From Pseudomonadota bacterium (GTDB taxonomy: Bacteria > Pseudomonadota > Alphaproteobacteria > Rhizobiales > Rhizobiaceae): a DNA stretch of 20,252 nt. The DNA is taken from assembly GCA_023419535.1 (NCBI GenBank), contig JAEZXX010000090.1, positions 1-20,252 on the forward strand. The letters are read 5' to 3'. Below are positions 15,451 through 20,252 of this stretch, one piece after another. Below the pieces are notes generated by a model. That model did no database searches. It was not told the origin of the DNA and worked only from the letters and a program-made list of their open reading frames with translations. A program made the translations under genes and the position numbers. Numbering within the stretch: position 1 is the first letter of the stretch; each line of letters begins with the position of its first letter.

Positions 15451-16520
15451 GACGCGCTCTCCTCTGCCACAGGCTTTGGAACGCTCGCCTCCGAGACGCT
15501 CGAATAGAAGTCCTGAAGATCCTTCTCGATCTTCTCGCGCAGTTTCGCCGTCGCCATGGCATGGGCGACGTCGATGGCCGCGGCGGTGCCCTCCGCGTCC
15601 GAACCGCCATGGCTCTTGATGACGATGCCGTTCAGGCCGAGGAACACGCCGCCGTTCACCTTGCGCGGGTCCATCTTGTCCCGCAGCTGATCGAAGGCGG
15701 ACTTCGCCAGGAGATAGCCGAGCCGGGCCAGCCAGGTCCGGTCCATGGCGGCGCGCAGATAGGAGGCGATCTGCCGCGCGGTCCCTTCGGCGGTCTTCAG
15801 CGCGATGTTGCCGGAGAATCCTTCGGTGACGACGACATCCACCGTTCCCTTGCCGAGATCCGTGCCTTCGACGAAGCCGTGATAGGTCAGGCCCGCAAAG
15901 CGGTTCTCGCGCAGGAGCCGTCCGGCCTCGCGGATCTCGTCCTGGCCCTTCACCTCCTCGACGCCGATGTTGAGGAGCCCGACCGTCGGGCGCTCGATCC
16001 CGAAGAGCGCGCGCGCCATGGCCGCGCCCATCATCGAGAAGTCGACGAGCTGCTGGGAATCGGCGCCGATCGTGGCGCCGACGTCGAGCACGACGCTTTC
16101 GCCCTTCACGGTCGGCCAGACGGCCGCGATGGCCGGGCGTTCGATGTTCGGCATGGTGCGCAGGCAGAACTTGGCCATGGCCATCAGCGCGCCGGTGTTG
16201 CCCGCCGAGAGCGCGACGTCGGCCTCGCCCGTCTTCACGGCTTCCAGTGCATGCCACATGGACGACTTGTTGCGGCCCTGGCGCAGCGCCTGGCTCGGCT
16301 TCTCGTCCATGCGGATGGAGACGGGCGAATGGTGCAGCGTCGACGCGGCCTTCAGGCGCGGCAGCCCGTCCAGCACCGGCCGCACGACCTCCTCCTGACC
16401 GAAGATCGCGAAACGCAGGTCCGGATGCCGCACCAGCGCGAGGTCCGCGCCGGGCAGGACGACGCCGGGCCCGTGGTCTCCCCCCATGGCGTCGAGCGCG
16501 ATCGTGATGGCCGATGTCAA
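15447..16520 (-). CDS. plsX: phosphate acyltransferase
   Basis: PlsX converts acyl-ACP to acyl-phosphate, the acyl donor used by PlsY for glycerol-3-phosphate at the inner membrane. The 357-residue protein begins TSAITIALDAMGGDHGPGVV, the hallmark N-terminus. It continues with DEKPSQALRQGRNKSSMWHA, ALSAGNTGALMAMAKF, TEGFSGNIALKTAEGTA and NGIVIKSHGGSDAEG. No ATG fits this N-terminus. The start is a TTG at 16520, supported by an ideal GAGGAG seven bases upstream on the minus strand. The last bases overlap fabH (ATGA). A candidate promoter lies upstream (16570-16597), so plsX-fabH may also be transcribed apart from the DUF177 gene. Confidence 0.97.
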   Translation of the reverse strand: MTSAITIALDAMGGDHGPGVVLPGADLALVRHPDLRFAIFGQEEVVRPVLDGLPRLKAASTLHHSPVSIRMDEKPSQALRQGRNKSSMWHALEAVKTGEADVALSAGNTGALMAMAKFCLRTMPNIERPAIAAVWPTVKGESVVLDVGATIGADSQQLVDFSMMGAAMARALFGIERPTVGLLNIGVEEVKGQDEIREAGRLLRENRFAGLTYHGFVEGTDLGKGTVDVVVTEGFSGNIALKTAEGTARQIASYLRAAMDRTWLARLGYLLAKSAFDQLRDKMDPRKVNGGVFLGLNGIVIKSHGGSDAEGTAAAIDVAHAMATAKLREKIEKDLQDFYSSVSEASVPKPVAEESAS

Positions 16521-16569
16521 AGAATGCTCCTCGAACGGTCGCGGACGAACGCCCGCGAGACGCCGCGCG

Positions 16570-16597
16570 AACATAATGATTTGCGGCAGGCGGGCAA
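16570..16597 (-). promoter_or_regulatory. candidate promoter of plsX-fabH
   Basis: On the minus strand, TTGCCC (complement of 16592-16597), a 16-base spacer and TATGTT (complement of 16570-16575) lie in the 91-base gap between the DUF177 gene and plsX. The gap is locally AT-rich around the -10, unlike its surroundings. The -35 is a fair match and the -10 moderate. The same gap could form a small GGCGG/CCGCC hairpin. Confidence 0.45.
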
Positions 16598-16611
16598 CCG
16601 CCACCGGGCGC

Positions 16612-17187
16612 TCAGCGCGGCGAACCGTCCTTCTTGAGCGCCGCGAGAGCGGCGAAGGGCGAGACCTTCTCGTCCTCGGGGGGCGGGTTGCGGTCCTCGA
16701 ACGCCTCGCTGCCGGCGCGCGGATAGGGATCGATGGCCAGCGCCAGGGCCTCCACGAGGACGGCGCCGAGATCGACCGTGTCGCCGGTGAAGGGGTCCGG
16801 CGGATCCTCACCCTCGGGGTCGAGCTCCATCTCCCCGGCCTCGTCGAGCGACGGCCGCAGGAGCGACGAGCCTTCCGGGAGGAAGGTGCGGGCGACGTCG
16901 TCGCGCACGCTCTGGCGGACCGGCTCCAGCGTCACGATCGATTCCTGCACGATCTCGGCGCGGATGGAGCCGCGGACGGCGGCGCCGCCGCGGCCGAAGG
17001 GAGTCACCGCGACGGTCGCGACGAAGCTTTCGATGGCCGGGACGGACAGGAACGAGGCCAACGCGCGGCGCTGTCCCTCGTCCCATTCGACGCGGACGTC
17101 GTGCCCGGCCTGCGCGAGGCGCGAAACGCGCACGTCGTGACGGGTCTCGGGCAGGCCGGCGTCAGGCTGCGTGTTCGTCGGCGTCAT
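16612..17187 (-). CDS. DUF177 (YceD-like) protein
   Basis: DUF177/YceD proteins are linked to accumulation of large-subunit ribosomal RNA, and in many bacteria the gene lies just ahead of rpmF, plsX and fabH. Here it precedes plsX without rpmF between. The 191-residue protein shows strands VRVSRLAQAGHDVRVEWDE and GSIRAEIVQESIVTLEPVRQ, then an acidic segment (EMELDPEGEDPPDPFTGDTV) and VDLGAVLVEALALAIDPYPR, which are typical of the family. In the alphaproteobacterial form the cysteines seen elsewhere are lacking. The ATG at 17187 has AGAGGA six bases upstream. Its first 26 bases overlap the end of the chaperone gene in another frame, indicating co-translation. Confidence 0.93.
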   Translation of the reverse strand: MTPTNTQPDAGLPETRHDVRVSRLAQAGHDVRVEWDEGQRRALASFLSVPAIESFVATVAVTPFGRGGAAVRGSIRAEIVQESIVTLEPVRQSVRDDVARTFLPEGSSLLRPSLDEAGEMELDPEGEDPPDPFTGDTVDLGAVLVEALALAIDPYPRAGSEAFEDRNPPPEDEKVSPFAALAALKKDGSPR

Positions 17188-17719
17188 CGTTCGTCCTCTT
17201 GCGATCGGCGAGCTCGCCGCGAAGGATCGCATCGGCCCCGAGCGCCCGATAGGCGTCGGCGGTCCGGATCATGTGGTCGGCGAGGAAGCCGGCGGCCTCC
17301 TCCGGGGCGGGCTCATCGCCGAAGGCGCGGGCCGCGATGGCCGCGGCCAGCGCTTCCCGGTCCCGCGCCGCGAGCGGCGGGCCGAACTCGGCGACGCGCG
17401 TGTAGAAGCGGTTGGCGAGGCGCCGCATGCGGCGCGGCACGCCCTGGTAGCCGATGCCGATCTCGCGCAGCGAATGGTCCATGTCGAGCATGAAGCGGTC
17501 GACGAGGTCCTGCGAGAAGGCCGTCAGCGCCGGGTCCTCGCGACACCGGTCGAGAAAGACGAGCACTTCCATGCCCAGCGCCTCGTAGCGGCCCATCACC
17601 GTGTCCGGCAGGCCACCGTCGAGATAGAGCGTAGGACGGCGCGCACGCTGGACGAGCGCGTCGTAGACGCGATCCACCACCTCCCGGTTTGCGCGCTTGC
17701 GGCGCCAGCGTTCGAGCAT
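17162..17719 (-). CDS. ubiquinol-cytochrome c chaperone family protein
   Basis: This 185-residue protein belongs to the family of Cbp3/UQCC1-type factors that assist cytochrome b / bc1 complex assembly. Family features are the N-terminal YDALVQRARRPTLYLDGGLP, then GRYEALGMEVLVFLDRCRED, QDLVDRFMLDMDHSLREIGI and VPRRMRRLANRFYTRVAEFG. The C-terminal helix FLADHMIRTADAYRALGAD completes the domain. There is no signal peptide, consistent with a cytoplasmic factor acting at the inner membrane. GGGAAG lies ahead of the ATG at 17719. The 3' end overlaps the DUF177 gene by 26 bases. The gene is first in the leftward cluster and divergent from the BamE-like gene. A standalone function in non-respiratory conditions is not indicated. 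Confidence 0.93.
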   Translation of the reverse strand: MLERWRRKRANREVVDRVYDALVQRARRPTLYLDGGLPDTVMGRYEALGMEVLVFLDRCREDPALTAFSQDLVDRFMLDMDHSLREIGIGYQGVPRRMRRLANRFYTRVAEFGPPLAARDREALAAAIAARAFGDEPAPEEAAGFLADHMIRTADAYRALGADAILRGELADRKRTNDDADEHAA

Positions 17720-17902
17720 CGAAGCTTCCCGTCGAAAGTCGTCCTGTCGTTCGACCGGGCGTTCGCATGAAGGCCCCGCGATTGCAACAAAGGCCGGCGT
17801 GGATTACCAAGTCGGCACGTTCCCGCCGACCGGCGTCGCCGCAATTTCGCGACGATGACCCATCAATCGGTCGTGAACGACATGGCAGGAGGTTCTTTGC
17901 GC
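17720..17902. other. divergent region between bc1 chaperone gene and BamE-like gene
   Basis: The gap contains TTGCAA (17782-17787), a 17-base spacer and TACCAA (17805-17810). This reads as a weak rightward promoter, and in reverse as TTGGTA and TTGCAA, so direction is unclear. GTCGGC and GCCGAC form a 6-bp inverted repeat around 17811-17830. Promoters for both flanking genes should lie here. No coding region is evident. Confidence 0.35.
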
Positions 17903-18421
17903 GTGATCCGGAAGATTCGAGCCGTCCGCCTGCTGGCCGGTGCTGCGCTGGTGGGTTCGACCGTGGCGCTGGCCGGGTGCCAGACCGGCGAGGTGCTGAA
18001 CCAGGGCTACATCATCGACGAGCAGGCGCTGTCGCTCGTCCCGGTCGGCTCCAGCCGCGAGCAGGTCCTGCTGGCGCTCGGCTCGCCCTCGACCACGGCG
18101 ACCTTCGACACCGAGATCTTCTACTACATCTCGCAGAAGCGCGTGCGCCCGGTCGCCTTCATGCAGCCGCGGCTCGTCGACCAGCGCGTGCTCGCCGTCT
18201 ATTTCGGCGCCGACAACCGCGTGCGCCAGATCGCCAATTACGGTCTGCAGGACGGCGTGCTCTTCGACTTCATCACGCGCACGACCCCGACCGCAGGTCG
18301 CGACGCCAGCTTCCTCGGCTCGCTCCTGTCCTCGGACGGCCCTCCGGGAGCCGGCACCGGCGGGATCGGCGGCCTCATCGGCGGGACGAACAACAACACC
18401 GGCATCGGCCCCGAGCGCTGA
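17903..18421 (+). CDS. bamE: outer-membrane lipoprotein, BamE/SmpA family
   Basis: BamE is a small lipoprotein of the BAM complex that inserts beta-barrel proteins into the outer membrane. The signal peptide ends in a lipobox LAGC, with Cys at residue 26 counting from the GTG at 17903. The mature part shows the BamE domain: GYIIDEQALSLVPVGSSREQ followed by VLLALGSPSTT, TEIFYYISQKRVRP and RVLAVYFGADNRVRQIANYG. The C-terminal 50 residues are a Gly/Ser/Asn-rich tail. The GTG start is chosen because AGGAGG (17887-17892) lies 10 bases upstream and the N-terminus then looks like a normal signal peptide. Upstream in-frame ATGs at 17855 and 17882 are alternatives. It is monocistronic, convergent with nusB. 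Confidence 0.9.
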   Translation: MIRKIRAVRLLAGAALVGSTVALAGCQTGEVLNQGYIIDEQALSLVPVGSSREQVLLALGSPSTTATFDTEIFYYISQKRVRPVAFMQPRLVDQRVLAVYFGADNRVRQIANYGLQDGVLFDFITRTTPTAGRDASFLGSLLSSDGPPGAGTGGIGGLIGGTNNNTGIGPER

Positions 18422-18429
18422 CGGGGCCC

Positions 18430-18450
18430 GGGAGGCGCCCGGCGCCTCCC
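18430..18450. terminator. hairpin between convergent bamE-like gene and nusB
   Basis: GGGAGGCGC (18430-18438) pairs perfectly with GCGCCTCCC (18442-18450) around a 3-base loop. It fills most of the 38-base gap between two convergent genes. No T-run follows on either strand, but the position suggests a shared bidirectional terminator or transcript-end structure. Confidence 0.5.
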
Positions 18451-18459
18451 CATCTCCAC

Positions 18460-18960
18460 TCAGCCGCGGACGGGCGTGTCCTTGCCGCGGCCCTCGCCGC
18501 GCGTCGCGCGGGCCACGCGGTCGAGCACCGCGTTGACGAGGCGCGGCTCGTCCTCGCCGTAGAAGGCCTTCGCGACGTCCACATACTCGGCGACGATCAC
18601 CGCGACCGGCACGTCCTTGCGCGCCGTCAGCTCGTAGGTGCCGGCGCGCAGGATCGCCCGCAGCGTCGTGTCGAGTCGCGACAGCGGCCAGTCGGCGGTC
18701 AACGAGGAGTGGATCAGGGGATCGACGACCTTCTGGCTGCGAACGACCCCGGAGACGACATCGCGGAACCAGGCGGCGTCCGCGTCGCGATAGGTGTCGC
18801 CGTCGAGCTCCTGGCCGAGCCGCAGGCTCTCGTATTCCGCCACCGTCTCGATCAGGCCCGTGCCGCCGACGTCCATCTGGTAGAGGGCCTGGACGGCGGC
18901 GAGACGTGCGGCGCCGCGCTTGTTGGCGGGGCGCACGGTCTTGGCGGGGATTTCCGACAT
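18460..18960 (-). CDS. nusB: transcription antitermination factor NusB
   Basis: NusB binds boxA RNA together with S10 (NusE) to antiterminate rRNA transcription. The protein of about 166 residues has the all-helical NusB pattern: KRGAARLAAVQALYQMDVGG near the N-terminus, SRLDTTLRAILRAGTYEL, DVPVAVIVAEYVDVAKAFYG, and DEPRLVNAVLDRVAR at the end. The ATG at 18960 has GGAG ten bases upstream. A GTG at 18969, overlapping the ribH stop (GTGA), is the alternative and would add three residues. It is the last gene of the ribD-ribE-ribH-nusB cluster, an order widely shared in bacteria. Identification is secure. Confidence 0.96.
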   Translation of the reverse strand: MSEIPAKTVRPANKRGAARLAAVQALYQMDVGGTGLIETVAEYESLRLGQELDGDTYRDADAAWFRDVVSGVVRSQKVVDPLIHSSLTADWPLSRLDTTLRAILRAGTYELTARKDVPVAVIVAEYVDVAKAFYGEDEPRLVNAVLDRVARATRGEGRGKDTPVRG

Positions 18961-18965
18961 CTGCG

Positions 18966-19412
18966 TCACGCTCCGAAGCGATCGCGCAGCGCGATCATGG
19001 TGAGCGCGGCCTCGGCTGCGCCCGCACCCTTGTTGGCTAGGTCGGGACGTGCGCGCTCCAATGCCTGCGCCTCGTTCTCCACCGTCAGGATGCCGTTGCC
19101 GATGCAGGCGTTCTCGGCGATCGAGAGGTCCATGATGGCGCGGCAGGATTCGTTGGCGACGATATCGAAATGATAGGTCTCGCCGCGGATGACGCAGCCG
19201 AGCGCGACGAAGCCGTCATAGTCGGTGCCGCCGTCCTCAGCACCCGTCAGCGCGAAGCCGATCGCCGCCGGGATCTCCAGCGCGCCGGGCACGGTCACGA
19301 CGTCGAAGGTGCCGCCCGCTTCCGCGATCCGGGCCTTGGCCCCCTCCAGCAGGAAGTCGGCGATGTGGTCGTAGAAGCGCGCTTCGACGATCAGGATATG
19401 CGGCCCGGCCAT
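18966..19412 (-). CDS. ribH: 6,7-dimethyl-8-ribityllumazine synthase
   Basis: RibH condenses 5-amino-6-ribitylamino-uracil with 3,4-dihydroxybutanone phosphate to make lumazine, the step before riboflavin synthase. The 148-residue protein shows ILIVEARFYDHIADFLLEGA, VVTVPGALEIPAAIGFAL, DGFVALGCVIRGETYHFDIV with the catalytic His of the GETYHFD motif, then IVANESCRAIMDLSI and NACIGNGILTVENEAQALER. The ATG at 19412 is preferred over upstream in-frame codons because MAGPHILIVEARF fits the family start. A purine-rich AAGAGAGA precedes it. The gene lies 98 bases downstream of ribE, the largest gap in this cluster, and abuts nusB. All expected active-site elements are present. Confidence 0.97.
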   Translation of the reverse strand: MAGPHILIVEARFYDHIADFLLEGAKARIAEAGGTFDVVTVPGALEIPAAIGFALTGAEDGGTDYDGFVALGCVIRGETYHFDIVANESCRAIMDLSIAENACIGNGILTVENEAQALERARPDLANKGAGAAEAALTMIALRDRFGA

Positions 19413-19510
19413 GGACGGTCTCTCTTTCGTGACGAGCGGCGCGCCCGCGCGCGTTCTCAAGCCTTGCGGCGGACGAGCGGGCGTTCGCGAAAATTCGGGA
19501 CGGCCGGGCG

Positions 19511-20119
19511 TCAGGCGCGCCCGGCGAACAGGCGCTCCGCATAGCGCGCTATCGTGTCGACCTCAAGGTTGACGCGCTCGCCCGCGCGGCGTGCGCCCCA
19601 GGTCGTGACCTCCAGCGAATGGCGGATCAGAAGGACGTCGAACTCGTGCCCGTCGACGGCGTTCACGGTGAGAGACGTGCCGTCGAGCGCGACCGAACCC
19701 TTTCGCGCCACGTAGCGGGACAGCTCGGGCGGCGCACGGAGGGTGAAGCGCCTCGCCTCGCCCTCGTCCTCCACGCGCACGATCTCGGCCTGGCCGTCGA
19801 CATGGCCCGAGACGATGTGCCCGCCGAGCTCGTCGCCGATCTTCAGGGAGCGCTCCAGATTGATCGGCGTGCCCTCGGCCCAGGAAGCGGCGGTCGTCAG
19901 CCGCAGAGCCTCCTCCCAGGCCTCGACGTCGAACCAGCGCTGGTTCGCGCCCGGCTCGGGAAGCGCCGTCACCGTCAGGCAGACGCCCGAGCAGGCGATC
20001 GAGGCCCCGATGTCGACGGAGGCGGGATCGTAGGCCGTGGCGATCCGCACGCGCCGCCCCGCATCCAGCGCCTCGACCTCGAGAACCCGGCCGACGTCGG
20101 TGACGATCCCGGTGAACAT
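19511..20119 (-). CDS. ribE: riboflavin synthase, alpha subunit
   Basis: Riboflavin synthase dismutates two lumazine molecules to riboflavin and its precursor, as a cytoplasmic trimer. The 202-residue protein begins MFTGIVTDVGRVLEVEALDA, the invariant start. It carries the two lumazine-binding repeats: the first with IACSGVCLTVTAL and FDVEAWEEALRLTT, the second with GGHIVSGHVDGQAEIVRVED, GSVALDGTSLTVNAVDG and FDVLLIRHSLEVTTWGAR. The ATG at 20119 overlaps the stop of the upstream ribD-like frame (TGATG), and AAAGG precedes it. Both repeats are complete. The symbol ribE follows the usual nomenclature for the alpha-subunit type; some annotations call it ribC. Confidence 0.97.
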   Translation of the reverse strand: MFTGIVTDVGRVLEVEALDAGRRVRIATAYDPASVDIGASIACSGVCLTVTALPEPGANQRWFDVEAWEEALRLTTAASWAEGTPINLERSLKIGDELGGHIVSGHVDGQAEIVRVEDEGEARRFTLRAPPELSRYVARKGSVALDGTSLTVNAVDGHEFDVLLIRHSLEVTTWGARRAGERVNLEVDTIARYAERLFAGRA

Positions 20120-20252
20120 CAGGAAGCCTTTCGAATGAACTCGTACCAACGGTCCGGCCCGTAGACCGCCGAGCGGAGAGGATCGAAGCGGAGCGTTGCC
20201 TCGGGAAGCTGGATCGGACCGGCGACGCCGTCGGCACCGACCGTCGCCGGAC
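20119..20252 (-). CDS. ribD: probable RibD C-terminal fragment (start outside window)
   Basis: A minus-strand frame enters from the right edge and ends in a TGA (20119-20121) that overlaps the ribE start as TGATG. The 43 visible residues include VGADGVAGPIQLPEATLRFD and YGPDRWYEFIRKAS. The GPDRWYEF end resembles the last strand of the RibD reductase domain, where a glycine-aspartate-arginine motif near the C-terminus is usual. Position directly before ribE matches the standard ribD-ribE order. The fragment is too short for certainty; another reductase-like protein is possible. Confidence 0.65.
   Translation of the reverse strand, partial: PATVGADGVAGPIQLPEATLRFDPLRSAVYGPDRWYEFIRKAS

Noticed and set aside
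13840..15507. 555-codon plus-strand open frame opposite MerR-type gene, ihfA and fabH
   Set aside because: It crosses three confident genes and their intergenic gaps, has low-complexity composition and no motif.
19413..19510. FMN riboswitch between ribE and ribH
   Set aside because: The gap is too short and I see none of the conserved RFN stems; the ribD leader, where one might occur, is outside the window.

Overview
This window looks like a chromosomal housekeeping segment of a high-GC alphaproteobacterium, most likely Hyphomicrobiales (Rhizobiales). The evidence is gene content and order: nnr next to glnB-glnA and then parE; ihfA followed by a MerR-type gene; a plsX-fabH pair preceded by a DUF177 gene and a ubiquinol-cytochrome c chaperone gene; an outer-membrane BamE-like lipoprotein; and a ribD-ribE-ribH-nusB cluster. 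The cytochrome bc1 chaperone family and this grouping are typical of alphaproteobacteria. I cannot fix the genus. Codon use is strongly GC3-biased throughout, so long antisense open frames are common and were treated as shadows.

Layout, left to right. The 3' part of uvrA (nucleotide excision repair) enters from the left edge. A small divergent pair follows: a SnoaL-like gene (-) and a MarR regulator (+), sharing a short AT-rich control region with two inverted repeats. Next is an unrecognised 213-aa protein (-), then a DUF72/YecE-like gene (+) with a structured leader. The DUF72 gene abuts nnr (-) tail to tail with zero bases between stop codons. nnr encodes the NAD(P)HX epimerase/dehydratase.

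The centre is nitrogen control: glnB (PII) and glnA (glutamine synthetase I), ending in a textbook intrinsic terminator. parE (topoisomerase IV subunit B) and a small predicted exported protein follow. A RhlE-type DEAD-box RNA helicase with its own promoter then overlaps a Nudix hydrolase gene at a TGATG junction.

The right part is mainly on the minus strand. Read in the direction of transcription, one cluster runs ubiquinol-cytochrome c chaperone -> DUF177 -> plsX -> fabH (phospholipid and fatty-acid synthesis initiation), followed by ihfA -> MerR-type regulator from a separate promoter. A divergent BamE-like lipoprotein gene (+) lies beyond it. Last comes ribD (fragment) -> ribE -> ribH -> nusB, linked by overlapping stop and start codons except for a roughly 100-base gap before ribH.

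I found no tRNA, rRNA, CRISPR array, insertion sequence, prophage or clear horizontally acquired island. The less ordinary items are the unrecognised protein at 3022-3663, the SnoaL/MarR pair, the structured leaders of the DUF72 and glnB genes, and a glycine in the ParE ATP-lid motif. I do not see convincing evidence of a new multi-gene system.
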